DNA from: Hyperoodon ampullatus
Lineage: Eukaryota; Chordata; Mammalia; Artiodactyla; Ziphiidae
Direction of reading: 5' to 3'
Assembly: GCA_949752795.1 (NCBI GenBank)
Contig: OX457075.1
Coordinates: 3,100,001-3,164,000 of the forward strand
DNA length: 64,000 bases
Of the stretch, positions 22,566 to 35,662 are shown one piece after another (position 1 is the first letter of the stretch; each line of letters opens with the position of its first letter). The notes under the pieces are model-generated. The model worked only from the letters and a program-made list of their open reading frames with translations. It had not been told where the DNA came from and ran no database searches. Made by a program: the position numbers and the translations under genes.

Positions 22566-23272
22566 GTTTCATCATGCAATTATTTAAATATCCTGCTAAA
22601 CTGCTAATAAAATGATATCTTAAAAGCCGTCCTGATCTCTACCCAAACTCAGATGAAAACTAAAAACAAACCCAACTGTTCCTTGCAAAGAACTTTAAGT
22701 CAACCAAGCTGAGGTCTTGCCACTGTAACCGAGGTCCCTGAATCAGTGCCACATTAAGGGCCAGGGTGCAGGGCGCTCCTATGGCTTCACAAAGTCCATT
22801 AACTGCCAAGATGCTCTTCCCAGTGGGAGCTGACAGCAGCTGAATCATCAGAAGCCTCTTCCCTAGAAATACCTGACAGTGATTTTCCAAAAACATCTTC
22901 TGAGAGCTCACCAGTACCTCAAAGGAGAATCTCCTGGTACTTTTACACCCAAAATATAACAGATGCAAAAAGACACTCAGAGTCTTACTCGCTAAAAAAA
23001 ATATATGTTAGCCAACAGATGAAGGTTCTAGATGATGCAACAATAAAAGCACTGTTTTGCCAAGAGTCTGTTCATCACTTGTTGGGTTTTTTGAGGCTTT
23101 ATATAACATGTTTTAAGGTACATGTTTACATAACGTGTTTTGGTTATATAACATGTTGAGGGAGAGAAGAAAAATCTTTTAATTATGGTCCAGGCCTGGT
23201 CATTTGGGTTCAGAAGGCACTTACATATTTAGAAGAAACAACAGTGTATTCTAGGCACTTTCAACTCACATT
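22566..23272. other. Unassigned sequence
   Basis: A 102-codon minus-strand open frame at 22660-22968 is present, but I recognise no domain. No repeat family is assigned. Confidence 0.4.
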
Positions 23273-23287
23273 AAGAATAATAATTTA

Positions 23288-23492
23288 GGGGCTTCCCTGG
23301 TGGCGCAGTGGTTGGGAGTCTGCCTGCTGATGCAGGGGACACGGGTTCATGCTCCAGTCCGGGAAGATCCCACATGCCGCGGAGCGGCTGGGTGCATGAG
23401 CCATGGCCGCTGAGCCTGCGCGTCCGGAGCCTGTGCTCCGCAACGGGAGAGGCCACAACAGTGAGAGGCCTGCGTACCGCCAAAAAAAAAAA
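23288..23492 (+). mobile_element. CHR-2 SINE
   Basis: This full-length forward copy has a perfect 15-bp target-site duplication, AAGAATAATAATTTA, at 23273-23287 and 23493-23507. Confidence 0.96.
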
Positions 23493-23507
23493 AAGAATAA
23501 TAATTTA

Positions 23508-24651
23508 AAATTCCTTGGAAAAAGAGATCACTGATATGGAAAATAAATTTTGACCTGTAAATATTCTCAGAAGTGAAGGAAAGAGCAAAACTTACATAAA
23601 AGGCAAACAGGACAAGACGGCCACCACCGGGCCCCGAGAGACTGGGGTGTGTTTGGGGGGCACCGTGGTGATGGAGGAGGGACGGGGAGAGCAGCTAAGG
23701 TTCTTGGCTCAGTTTCCACCCTGTCCCAAGCACCTTATTACAAAATCCTATGTATGATGTAACACATCGTTCACCCGGACTCTGTGAGGTTGAAAGCCTT
23801 TAGATTCCAGAGCTGGAAGGAGACCACTATAGGCTTGTTAAATGTTTAAAATAAATAGTGCATCTGGAGTATATTTCAGCCAAACCACAATCAACACTAA
23901 TCATTAAACTCAGAAGAGGCAACTTGCCCATTTCACTATAACTGGAATTTTCCTCAAGGAAGGCAAATTTGAATTCCAATGATTCTGGCACCTTTTTCTA
24001 ATGCTTAATAAATATTAAAGAGTAAATTGAACACCCCGTGTGTGAATAATAAAGCTATGTTCTCACAAATTCCAATGTCAAATATCAAACCAACCATGAC
24101 TCTGAACCCAGGATTCAAAACAAACTAGAAACTGTGACCTTTTCAATATATCCCCAAAACTTGTTGCTGTTAGTTTTTCTTAAATAAATATTAATAAAGT
24201 ATTTTGTGAAATACATGAAAGTTTACATGTGTAAACATACTTTTATGTAAATGGTTTACTTTACTTTTATCAACATAATGCACGCACATAATTTCCAAAC
24301 TGAACGGCAACACAGGCTCACAATTAAAATGGCAGACCTCTGCCCTCCCTGCCCTCCCAATTCTTGAGTCCCAGGAACCAAAGCCAATCACTTTCAACCC
24401 TTTTAGCTGTTTTATGGGGTTTTTGTAGTATTTACATTCATATTTTAACAAATATTCTTCAACTGCACCTTCTGACCCATTTTTACTGTCTCTGGGCTTC
24501 CTACTGTAGAAAGTGAGGATTTAGCTCTCTTGCCTTCTACACACACTTCCCAGCAACCCCACCAAATCCTCTCAATTTAACTACATCAGTTTTTGGTTGC
24601 AATAACACTCAGCATTTGCATTACACTATTATGTCTGTTTAAGTACTGTTC
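23508..24651. other. Unassigned AT-rich sequence
   Basis: No family or gene is recognised. At 24221-24236 there is an inverted repeat, GTTTACATGTGTAAAC, two back-to-back forkhead-like words with a 2-base centre. The right end of this block continues after the L1 insertion at 27.62 kb. Confidence 0.4.
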
Positions 24652-24666
24652 AAAGCTGAGCCCCAT

Positions 24667-27608
24667 CATAACAGACTACTGCAAGCAACTGTATGCCAAT
24701 AAAATGGATAACCTGGAAGAAATGGACAAATTCTTGGAAAGGTACAACTTTCCAAGATTGAACCAGGAAGAATTAGAAAATATAAACAGACCAATCACAG
24801 GTAATGAAATTGAAACTGTAATTAGAAATCTTCCAACAAACAGAAGTCCAGGACTAGATGGCTTCCCAGGTGAACTGTATCAAACATTTAGAGAAGAGCT
24901 AACACCCAACCTTTTCAAACTCTTCCAAAAAACTGCAGAGGGAGGAACATTCCCAAACTTGTTCTACAAGGCCACCATCACCCGATACCAAAACCAGACA
25001 CAGATATCACACAAAAAAATTACAGACTAATATCACTGATGAACACAGATGCAAAAATCCTCAACCAAATACTAGGAAACAGAACCCAACAACACATTAA
25101 AAAGATCATACACCATGATCAAGTGGGATTTATCCCCGGGATGCAAGGATTCTTCAATATATGCAAAACAATCAATGTGACACACCATATTAACAAATTG
25201 AAGAATAAAAACCATATGATCATCTCAATAGATGCAGAAAAAGCTTTTGACAAAATTCAACACCCATTTATGATAAAAATTCTCCAGAAAGTAGGCATAG
25301 AAGGAACTTACCTCAACATAATAAAAGCCATATATGACAAACCCACAACAAATATCATTCTCAATGGTGAAAAACTGAAAGCACTTCCTCTAAGATCAGG
25401 AACAAGACAAGGATGTTCACTCTTGCCACTATTATTCAACATAGTATTGGAAGTTCTAGACACAGCAATCAGAGAAGAAAAAGAAATAAAAGGAATACAA
25501 ATTGGAAAAGAAGAAGTAAAACTGTCACTGTTTGCTGATGACATGATATTATACATAGAAAATCTAAAGATGCCACCAGAAAAGTACTAGAACTAATCAA
25601 TGAATTTGGTAAGGTTGCAGGATAAAAATTAATGCACAGAAATCTCTTGCATTCCTATACACTAAAAATGAAAGATCGGAAAGAGAAATTAAGGAAACAA
25701 TCCCATTTACCATTGCAACAAAAAGAATAAAACACCTAGGAATAAACCTACCTAAGGAGGCAAAAGACCTGTACTCAGAAACTATAAAACACTGATGAAA
25801 GAAATCAAAGATGACACAAACAGATGGTGAGATATACCATGTTCCTAGTTGGAAAAATCAATATTGTGAAAATGACTATACTACCCAAAGCAATCTACAG
25901 ATTCAACGCAATCCCTATCAAATTACCAATGGCATTTTTCACAGAACTAGAACAAGAAATTTTACAATTTGTATGGAAGCACAAAAGTCCCCAAATAGCC
26001 AAAGCAATCTTAAGAAAAACAAAGCTGGAGGAATCAGGCTCCCTGACTTCAGACTATACTACAAAGCTACAGTAATCAAGACAGACAGTATGGTACTAGC
26101 GCAGAAACAGAAATATAGATCAGGGGAACTGGATAGAAAGCCCAGAGATAAACCCATGCACATATGGTCACCTTATCTTTGACAAAGGAGGCAAGAATAT
26201 ACAATGGAAAAAGAACAGTCTCTTCAATAAGTGGTGCTGGGAAAACTACACAGCTACATGTAAAAGAATGAAATTAGAACATTACCTAACACCATACACA
26301 AAAATAAGCCCAAAATGGATTAAAGACCTAAATGTAAGGCCAGACACTATAAAACCTTTAGAGGAAAACATAGGCAGAACACTCTATGACATAAATCACA
26401 GCCAAGATCCTTTTTGACCCACCTGCTAGAGTAATGGAAATAAAAACAAAAATAAGCAAATGGGACCTAACGAAATTACAAGCTTTTGCACAGGAAAGGA
26501 AACCATAATCAAGACTAAAAGACAACCCTCAGAATGGGAGAAAATATTTTTAAATGAAGCAACTCACAAAGGATTAATCTCCAAAATATACAAGCAGCTC
26601 ATGCAGCTCAATATCAAAATAACAACCCAATCCAAAAGTGGGCAGAAGACCTAAATAGACATTTCTCCAAAGAAAACATACAGATGGCCAAAAAACACAT
26701 GAAAAGATGCTCAGCATCACTAATCATTAGAGAAATGCAAACCAAAACCACAGTGAGGTATCACCTCACACCGGTCAGAATGGCCATCAAAAAATCTACA
26801 AACAATAAATCCTGGGAAAGGTGTGGAGAAAAGGGAATCCTCCTGCACTGTTGGGGGGAATGTAAATTGAGACAGCCACTGTGGAGAACAGTATGGAAGT
26901 TCCTTAATAAACTAAAAGTAGAACTACCATACAACCCAGCAATCCCACTCCTGGGCATATACCCTGAGAAAACCATAATTCAAAAAGAGTACCACAAACA
27001 TTGTACCACAATGTTCATTGCAGCACTATTTACAATAGCCAGGATATGGAAGCAACCTAAATGTCCATCAACAGATGAATGGATAAAGAAGATGTGGCAC
27101 ATATATACAGTGGAATATTACTCAGCCATAAAAAGGAACGAAACTGAGTTATTTGTAGTGAGGTCGATGGACCTAGAGTCTGTCATACAGAGTGAAGTAA
27201 GTCAGAAAGAGAAAAACAAATACCGTATGCTAACACATATATATGGAATCTAAAAAAGCGGTACTGATGAAACTAGTGGCAGGGCAGGAATAAAGATGCA
27301 GATGTAGAGAACAGACTTGAAGACACAGTGGGGGAAAGGGAAGCTGGGACGAACTGAGAGAGTAGCACTGACATATATACACTACTCAATGTAAAATGGA
27401 TAGCTAGTGGGAAGCTGCCGCATAGCACAGGGAGATCAGCTCGGTGCTTTGTGACCACCTAGAGGGGTGGGATAGGGAGCGTTGGAGGGAGACGCAAGAG
27501 GGAGGGGATATGGAGTATATGTATACGTATAGTTGATTCAATTTGTTACACAGCAGAAACTAACACAATATTGTAAAGCAATTATACTCCAATAAAGATG
27601 TGGGGAAA
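24667..27608 (+). mobile_element. 5'-truncated L1 LINE (2.9 kb)
   Basis: This element begins inside ORF2 and runs through reverse transcriptase, the C-terminal region and a 3' UTR ending AATTATACTCCAATAAAG plus an A-rich tail. It is bounded by a perfect 15-bp target-site duplication, AAAGCTGAGCCCCAT, at 24652-24666 and 27609-27623. ORF2 is broken into frames at 24593-25030, 25039-25590, 25811-26182, 26460-26654 and 26684-27253, so it cannot move. The FADD catalytic motif is still encoded at 25531-25542. Its 3' UTR lineage is that of the copies at 5.6 and 18-19 kb. Confidence 0.97.
25039..25590 (+). pseudogene. L1 ORF2 reverse-transcriptase fragment
   Basis: This is the longest surviving piece of the truncated L1's reverse transcriptase, 183 codons. 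It covers the fingers and palm region: a [13 protein letters not shown] motif near residue 30, a [17 protein letters not shown] motif near residue 120, and the FADDM catalytic aspartates near residue 165. In family terms ORF2 copies L1 RNA into DNA at the target site. Here the frame ends at a stop and the following part lies in another frame. It is a remnant, not a working gene. Confidence 0.9.
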
Positions 27609-27623
27609 AAAGCTGAGCCCCAT

Positions 27624-28019
27624 GATGTACTATAATTATATTTCTTTTCTTGTGCAACCTTTTGTTTTTCCTGTTAATAATTACCTCAATTTTCCATTTG
27701 ATTGATTTTTTTCAGGTCTCTAACACTCATTCCCCCCATACTCCAGTACAGAACCAGAAGTCTCATCTCATCAAAGGTAAACACACTAGGTGATCTCTCT
27801 GATTTGCTGCTGTTTCTTTCTCTCCTGCCTCTCCATCCCCGTCTGATCTGGAAAGGCTGTTCTCCAGGCCTCACGCAGGTGCTATGTAGGTGTCACCTGG
27901 AACATGCCTTCTCCTCCCACCACGGAACTTCCTTCCCTTTCCCCTGCTCCCCGCACAGTGTTTGGCGTGTTCCTATTCACTTCCTCCAGGGACTAACCAA
28001 GAAAGAGTCATGGGAGGCC
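27624..28019. other. Unassigned sequence, right flank of the L1 target site
   Basis: This continues the sequence interrupted at 24.66 kb. No gene is recognised. It may be part of the minus-strand L1-like block that follows. Confidence 0.4.
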
Positions 28020-28680
28020 AATTTTTGAGACCTTTCATGTCTGTCTGAAAATAGCCTTATTCTACTCTTGTATTTGGCTGACAATCCAGCCAGTTCCAGG
28101 ATTCCAGACTGGAGGCTATTTTCCCTCAAATTTGGGGGTAGAGCTCTATTTCCTCTACATTGCACTACTGCAGTTGAGAAGTCAGATTCCTGAACCTTTG
28201 TATGTGACCTACTTTTTCTCTCTGTTAAAACTTGTAGCAAAAATGTCTGTTATTCACAGACTTTATATGTTTTGGAACTGGTCCTTTGTTATATATTGCA
28301 CTTAATGTACCCCTTCTCTGTGGAAATTTATGTCCTTCAATTTTGAAAGAGTATTCCATATCATTCTCCTTTAGTTTTGTTTTCTGCATTTTTGTTTTCT
28401 TTCTAAACCTCTTACTAATCAGATTTTGGGCTTCCTAAAAGGAGCCTCTCATTTCCTCCTCTTTTCTCTCGTGTTTTCTGTCATCAGCATTCCAACTCTT
28501 CACTGAATTTTTAATTTCTGCTATCAATTTCCAAGCCCTCTCTCACAGATGCAATATCTTATCTAACCTCTCAAAGAATACCAATTATAGTTTGTTGACC
28601 TTTTTCTCCTCTCTGCATTTCTCTCTGTTTCCCCTGACTGTGTATTTGTTTTGGTCCCATTCGTTCGTATTAGAGATGAC
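28020..28680 (-). mobile_element. Ancient L1/HAL1 ORF1-like remnant
   Basis: In reverse orientation the sequence resembles old L1 ORF1: ATGTCTGTCTGAAAATAGCC, GGCTGACAATCCAGCCAGTT, GTTGAGAAGTCAGATTCCTG and TTTGTATGTGACCTACTTTT occur in the expected antisense order. No ORF2-like sequence adjoins it. A HAL1-type element (an L1 relative with ORF1 only) is a reasonable guess. The limits are approximate. Confidence 0.65.
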
Positions 28681-30130
28681 CCTCAATGCGTGGTGACCCT
28701 TGGCTGTGCCTGTGGGACCCAAAAAAAGGTGAACTTATGTCTTATCTCCTCAACTGGTCAGTTTCCCAGAGAAGAACCTTCTAGTCCTCTAATCCAGGGA
28801 TGGAGGGATACAAGCCTGGTTGTCAGAGCTCTGGGTGCCCAGAAGGGAGGTGGCGGCGACTTTCTGCGTGTAGACGTTTACATAACACTCCTATTTTCTC
28901 CAAAGCGTCTCACCTGCACTCTCACCTGTATTTGCTGTTTCCAAGTCCAGCACGTCTCTGCTCTAATTTCTCCAGACAATATACCTACCAGGGGTGTCTG
29001 TCCAGCAGCCTGATGAGAGAGGGAGTCCGACTACTCCTTACCTGGGCTCCCACTGACCCCAGAGCCGACCTCTCCCTCACCTGCCCTCTGTACAGCTTGG
29101 AGTGCCAATTGCAGAGCCTCTGGGCCCCAACCACAGTCACTCTCCCCAGGCTGCTTCCCTCCCTGTGGGCACCTGGCTCTCAGCCTCCTCCCCTCTGCCA
29201 ATTCGACTCCCACCCATCCAAACTTCCCTGTCAAGCCTCCGAACTTTTGCCGACACTCCTCATCCACCAAGCCTCATTTCGCAAGTTCCTTGTCCGAGTG
29301 GATTTATGCCTTTCTTATTTGCTGCCTAATCTGGGTAATCTTAGGTAGCAGAGATAAACAAGCGTGTTCAAACTGCCATGTAGAGCCTTCAGTCCAAAAA
29401 TCTTTTTATCATGAAAAAAAACCTCAGGTTAGAAGGCTTGGTTAGAGAACTCTCTAGAGTGACACCCTCATTGGTTAGTGAGGGTATGACCAAACGGTCA
29501 TACATTGGCAAAAGTATTAGGTTCGATTTTTGAGTCTATAAATCATAATTTATAGAGGATATGGAGAGAATTTACATGGGAAAAAAACAGTAATTAGAGA
29601 AGTTGGAAGCTGGCTTAAGAGAAAGAGCTAAACAAACAGATTATACCACAAAGAGAAGGATGGTGTGGGATTTAGCAATGGCCATCAGGCAGGTGGAGGA
29701 TTATTATAGACACAAGATGCTTGGCCCCATTTCTCTGTTTCCATTTGAAACAGAGTAAGAAAATGCACTTAAGACATAGCATAAGGAAAATTCACTGACA
29801 GTGAAGTATATTAAACATTACCAGGGGAGGGTGTGGAATTTTATTTTCTGGAATTATATTAAAAGCGAGAATAGTCCACTTCTTAGAGGTAAAATCCTGC
29901 AGTAGATGACCTCTTAAATTTCTTCCAGCTGCATGTTTCTTTTCTTTCCAATAGACCTGCATGCAGAAAATAATCACTGCTATTTCAAGCTTTTTTTTTT
30001 TTTTGCTAATAGAAACATTCTTCTGGGAATAAGAAAGATTATTTTTAAAGCAAGTTCAGTTCAATTTCAAGATTCATACTTGCAAGTTCCAATAACTTTT
30101 TAGCGAAATTAGACTGACTTTCTACACATT
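28681..30130. other. Unassigned sequence
   Basis: The first ~650 bases are C-rich with open frames of up to 182 codons at 28800-29348 that have no domain. They could belong to the 5' part of the neighbouring minus-strand element. The rest is AT-rich with nothing recognised. Confidence 0.35.
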
Positions 30131-30145
30131 AAAAGCATGACTACA

Positions 30146-30353
30146 GGCTTCCCTGCTGGCACAGTGGTTGAGAATCTGCCTGCCGATGCAGGGGACACGG
30201 GTTCGTGCCCCGGTCCGGGAAGATCCCACATGGCACGGAGCGGCTAGGCCTGTGAGCCATGGCCGCTGAGCCTGCGCGTCCGGAGCCTGTGCTCCAGAAC
30301 GGGAGAGGCCACAACAGTGAGAGGCCCACGTACCACAAAAAAAAAAAAAAAAA
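30146..30353 (+). mobile_element. CHR-2 SINE
   Basis: This full-length forward copy has an A-tail and a perfect 15-bp target-site duplication, AAAAGCATGACTACA, at 30131-30145 and 30354-30368. One base of the usual GGTGGC head reads GCTGGC. Confidence 0.96.
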
Positions 30354-30368
30354 AAAAGCATGACTACA

Positions 30369-30764
30369 TTCAAAATGTGGGTGATCACTTCAATACTGAG
30401 ACAAAAATCATCATTGCTAAAGTTTTAGACTCTGCTTTGCAATAAGATGCACATTTACAAAGTATTACTTTCCATGTGTAAAAAGACTCATGAAGACAGA
30501 GTCGAACTACAGCTAAGCAGAATGCTTATTATAAGACTTTTCCTTTCCCATTCACCTTCGATAACACACTGACCAAGGGCAGGACGGTGGCTCCTAAGGG
30601 GCTACCGGGAGGGACAGAGGCAGAGGGGGACGCAGGTACGATGGACGGAAACCACATCGCAAGGTCAGGTTAAGGCTCAACCACATGGCCCTGCCTCCAT
30701 CACGTGCTTGATTTTCATGTTGTTGCTAAAGAAACATAGGTGTGTGTCTATTTGTTTTTAGTAC
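30369..30764. other. Unassigned sequence
   Basis: No gene or repeat is recognised. Confidence 0.4.
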
Positions 30765-31885
30765 AGAAATTTGAGCCTGACCTCATACCACGCACAAGAG
30801 TCAATTCCAGGCAGAAGAACTAAATGTGAGACACAAAGGTTTAGAAAAAAAAATACAACCACACCTTCTTGACCTCTGATTAGGAAAAGATTTATTATAT
30901 AAAACAGAAAAAGCACTATCCACAAATATTGATTAGACCACAATAAAGATAATTGTTTATTAAAAGATACCCCAAAGGAAGTAAAAAGGCAAGTCACAGA
31001 GTGGCAAAAGCTGTTTGTAACACATAGAACTGACAGATAATGTGAACCCAAAACACATTTTTAAAAAACCCTACAAATCAAAAAGAAAAAGATAACCCAA
31101 CAGTGAAGAAGAAATCCAAATGGCCACACATGAAAAAATGAGTTCAACTCAGCCATCAGCAAAATATAAAGAAAAACTACAAAGAGATGCCACTCTATAC
31201 CTATCAGAATAACAGATTTTAGAATCTGACAATATGCTGCATTAATGGGCAAAACCCCTTCAGAACTGTTGGCAGCATCTCGTAAAGCTGAAGACAGGCA
31301 TACTCCATGACCAGCAATTCCACGCCCCAGTATCCACCTGGGAGAACCCCGTGGACACATGTATCAGGATACCCGTACGAGAATGCTCCCAGCAGCATCA
31401 CAACAGTGTAAAACTGGAGACTAGTCAAATGTCCACGAAGAGCAGCCTGGCTAAAGAAACTGTCATATATTCACATAATGGAATATTTTGCAGCAGTGAG
31501 GATGAATGCACTACAGCTCCAGGTAACCATGGGAATAAACCCCACACAAAGGAAGGCAAGCAAAGGAAGCCCAAAGGATGACTCCATTTAAACGTGATCC
31601 TAAATCATGATTCATCTTAAATCAGTTCCCAGAAAGTCACTAGGAATCCATACTTAGGTAAACCTATAAAGAAATCCAAGGAAGTCATAACCTTACAAAT
31701 CTGGCCAGTGGTTACTTTAGGGTGACAGAGGCACTGTGACTGGAGAAGGACACGGCAGAGCTTCTGCGGGGCTGGGCTGCCCTGCGTCTTGATCTGGGCA
31801 GTGGTTCACAGGTATTCACTTTAAGTAACTCTTTGAGCTGTACGTGTACGATTTACTTCTCTTTATTAGTTTTTATTTAAAAATC
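30765..31885 (+). mobile_element. Old L1 fragment, ORF2 end and 3' UTR
   Basis: Diverged L1 sequence runs from an ORF2 C-terminal region through TAAAGCTGAAGACAGGCATA and GGAATATTTTGCAGCAGTGA words to a decayed 3' UTR near 31.8 kb. No frame longer than about 100 codons survives. It is older than the copy at 24.7 kb. Confidence 0.8.
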
Positions 31886-32129
31886 TAAGTAGTTAAAGAA
31901 AACAAATACAGCAGTACATAAAGTAGATACTGAGTCCTTACCCCACACTGACAAAGTAACTACTGTTAACAATTTGGTGTGTTTCTTTCCAGATGTGCCT
32001 GCATGCTTTTTCTATAACTTAAAAAAAAAAACAACAAACTAAGAAGGGATCCAAAATGGAATCATACAACACCAACTCACTGCAGAAAGGCTACAAGGAG
32101 ATGTCACTGTAAACTCCTTCTCATCTGAG

Positions 32130-34155
32130 TGAATCCAAATGCCAGTGAGGCTGCTGAGACTCATAAGCAGTTACAGCAAGGTCCCAGGATACAAGGTTAA
32201 CATACAAACGTCAGTCACTTTTCTGTATACAAGCAATGTACAGATGGAAACTAAAAACAGTATCCTTTACACTAGTGCCCCCGAATGTGAAACAAACACT
32301 GTGGTATAAATATAACAAAAATGTAAAAGATCTATGTGAGGCAAACTGCAAAACTGTGATTAAGGAAATCAAAAAAGAACTAAATTAATGGAGAGATTTT
32401 CCATGTTCAAGGATAGGAAGACTCAATCTTGTCAAGATGTCAGTTCTTGCCATCCTGATCTATGAAGTCAATGTAATCCCAGTCAAAATCCCAGCAAGTT
32501 ATTTTTCAGATATTGAGAAACTGATTCTAAAGTTTATATGGAGAGACAGAAGACCCAGAATAGCCAATGCAAAATTGAAGGAGAAAAACAAAGTTGAAAG
32601 ACTGATACTACACAACTTCAAGACTTACTATAAAGCTACAGTAATCAAGACTGTGGTATTGATGAAAGAATAGACAGACAAATCAATGAAACAAAACAGA
32701 TAGCACAGAAATGGACCCACATAAACACAGTCAACTGATCTTAGACAAAGGAGCAAAGGCAATACAGTGGAGCAAAGACAGTCTTTTGACAAATAATGCT
32801 GGAACAACTGGACATCCACGTGCAAAAAAATGAATCTAGACACACCTTTCACAAAAATTAAATCAAAATGGATCACAGACCTAAGTGTAAAATGCAAAAC
32901 TATAAAGCTCCTAGAAGATGACATAGGGGAAAACACAGATGACCTTGGATGTAGCAATGAGTTTTTTAGCTACAAAACCAAAGGCACAATCCATAAAAGA
33001 AAAAGTTGATGAGCTGGGCTACATTAAAATTAAAAACTTCGGCTCTGCTAAAGACAATGTCAAAAGAATGAGAAGATAAGCCACAGGCTGGGGAAAAATT
33101 TGCAAATACACATCTGATAATAGACTGTCACCCAAAATATACGAAGAACCCTTAAAACTCAACAAGAAGAAAACAAAAAACCTGATTAAAAAACAGGCCA
33201 ACAATCTTAACAGATGCCTCAACAAAGAAGATATACAGATGGCAGATAAGCACATGAAAAGATACTCAACATCATATGTCATCAGGGAAGTGTAAATTAA
33301 AACAACAATGATACCACTATACACCCATTAGAACAGCCAAAATCCCAAATGCTGACAACACCAAATGCTGGCAAGGATGTGGAGCAACAGGAACTCTCAT
33401 TCACTGCTGGTGGGAATGCAAGATGGTGCAGCCCCACTTTGGAAGACAGTTTGGCTGTTTCTTATAAAACTAAACATACTCTTAGTATAGAATCCAGCTG
33501 TCATACTCCTTGGCATTTACCCAAAGGAGTTGAAAATGTATGTCTACATAAAAACCTGCACATGGATTTTATAGATACTTTATTCATAACTGTAAAACTT
33601 GGAAGCAAGCAAGATGTCCTTCAGTAGGTGAATAAATAAACTGTGGTACATCTGGACAATGGAATATTATTCACTGTTAAAAACAAACGAGCTCTGAAGC
33701 CATGAAAGACAGGAGAAAACTTGAGTGCATGTTACTAAGTGAAAGAAGCCAATCTGAAAAGGTTACACACACTGTAGTATAAGTCCAACTACATGAAATC
33801 CTGCAAAAAAAAAAAAAAGAAAAACCGAAAAACTATGGAGACAATTAAATATCAGTGGTTGCAAGGGATGGGGGCGGGGAACAGATGCTGAGATGGAGCA
33901 CAGAGGATTTTTAGGGCAGTGAAAATACACTGTATGATAATATAAAGATGGAAATGGGTCATTATATCAATACATTTGTTCAAATCCACAGAATATACAA
34001 CACCAAGGGTGCTTATGATGTGTCAATGTAGGTTCATCAACTATACCATGTGTACCACTCTGGTGGGGATGTTGACAATGGGCGAGGCTATGCATACATG
34101 GGAACAGAGGGTATATGAGAAATTTCTGCACCTTTAAAAGAAGTTTTAAAAATGT
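32130..34155 (+). mobile_element. Old L1 fragment, ORF2 and 3' UTR
   Basis: Decayed ORF2 runs from TACAAGGTTAACATACAAAC through CTTACTATAAAGCTACAGTA and TGGAATATTATTCACTGTTA. It continues into a 3' UTR with ACACTGTATGATAATATAAA, ATGATGTGTCAATGTAGGTT and CACTCTGGTGGGGATGTTGA. The 3' UTR type matches ancient L1M lineages and differs from the younger L1 copies here. The longest frame, 32437-32673, reads as an ORF2 piece. Confidence 0.88.
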
Positions 34156-34164
34156 AATTATTTT

Positions 34165-34700
34165 ATTCTCAGAGAGCTGATAAAATACTGCATCCATAAG
34201 ATAAGTACAGGATGTTATGAAAAAATCAATCACAGAACAAAAAAGGAAGACACACACAAAAATCTTTTTAATCAATAAAAGATTGGAAGATAAAGCAGAG
34301 AAAACCATCCAGAATATAGAAAAAGAAAATACAGGCATCTAAAAGATGATTTCCAGCTTGTCTAACTGTCCATCATCTAACAGAAGTTCTAGAAAGAGTG
34401 AACAGAGAAAGTTAGTAGGAGAAATTGGAAAATTAATGAAATAAAACACACAGACACACACACACACCGACACTCACACAGAGACACACACTCCTGAACA
34501 CAATATGGAGAAATTTCAGGACCCCAAAGTAAAGAAAATATTCTAAAGGTCTCCAAAGAGAAAGCACAGGTCACCTGCAAAGCAAAGACAACTAGATCAT
34601 TATCAGGCTTATCAGCAGCACCGGACACCAAAGTGGAGCAGCATCTCAAAGCTCTGAGGGAAAAGCAATGTATCAACTTATCAAATAAACCGTAGCAATA
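34165..34700 (+). mobile_element. Ancient L1/HAL1 ORF1-like remnant
   Basis: The words GAAATTTCAGGACCCCAAAG, TCTCCAAAGAGAAAGCACAG GTCACC and TCTCAAAGCTCTGAGGGAAA follow the order of the RNA-binding C-terminal half of L1 ORF1. A CA-rich tract at about 34447-34490 interrupts it. No ORF2 sequence follows, so an ORF1-only (HAL1-like) element or an independent truncated copy is likely. Confidence 0.65.
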
Positions 34701-35268
34701 TGGGCAACTGGAAGGTCCATGGACATGACAGAAGGGGACAGGGAGAAGGGAGAGAGGTGCCGGGACCTCAGCCTACAAGTCAGGGACCAGGTGACTCCAC
34801 CTGGAGAGATGAAACAAGATACACAATAAAACTATGTTACTTAAATTACTGAAATAGGGGAACTAAAGATTGTGATACAACTACACTGGGTAAAGGGGGA
34901 AGGAGAGATGGGAAAGTATGGCAGGAAACCAGCAGACACTGTCCAAGCTGGTGGATGGAGAAATAACAGCGTGAGTGCAGGGCTCAGATATATGGCAAGA
35001 GCCACCAGAAGAAGCAGTTACAGGTGTTAAAAGGGTTTCCTTTTGGCAGGACGGGAAGGGGTCTAAGCCATGCTGCACTATTTGACGTTTTAACCATGGG
35101 CGTGAGTTACTTCGATAACAATTTTAAAAGAAGCTATATCATCAAACACATTTATAAGTCAGTTATTGATGTGCTGTTGCAGCGGAGGTTGGGAGTGCTT
35201 CAGGGGACGGGTAGCAGGGCCCCCAGCCAAGACAGCTCTCAGAGAGCAAACCAGGCTGAGGGCAACGT
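34701..35268. other. Unassigned sequence
   Basis: Possibly the downstream tail of the ORF1-like remnant. Nothing specific is recognised. Confidence 0.35.
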
Positions 35269-35283
35269 GAAGAACCTGGTGGA

Positions 35284-35502
35284 GAGAATTCCCTGGCGGT
35301 CCAGTGGGTACGACTCCGCGCTCCCAATGCAGGGGGCCCGGGTTCCATCCCTGGTCAGGGAACTGGATCCCGCACGCATGCCGCAATGAAAAGATCCCGC
35401 ACACGGCAGCAAAGATCTTGCGTGCCACAACTAAAAAGACCCCGTGTGCTGCAACGAAGACCCGGCGCAGCCAAATAAATAGATAAGACCACACTAAAAA
35501 AA
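35284..35502 (+). mobile_element. Older CHR-family (Bov-tA-like) SINE
   Basis: This tRNA-derived SINE has a different body from CHR-1 and CHR-2: TTCCCTGGCGGTCCAGTGGG, GACTCCGCGCTCCCAATGCA, CCCTGGTCAGGGAACTGGAT and GCAACGAAGACCCGGCGCAG. The imperfect duplication GAAGAACCTGGTG (35269-35281) matches 35503-35515 with one difference. Confidence 0.88.
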
Positions 35503-35662
35503 GAAGAATCTGGTGTAGAAGCTGTAGAGGACGGGGTGACTGACAGCCAGGAGGACAGGACTAAGGGGATTTGGAGACGCAGGTCAAAGCTGCAGGGAGG
35601 GGCGTGGGCTGGAGCCGACAGCTCACAGGCATCTGTCCACAGGCTGTTAAAAAGGCGGGAGG

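Noticed and set aside
28800..29348. 182-codon open frame as a gene
   Set aside because: No domain, a C-rich composition and competing frames on both strands. It may belong to the 5' part of an old reversed LINE.
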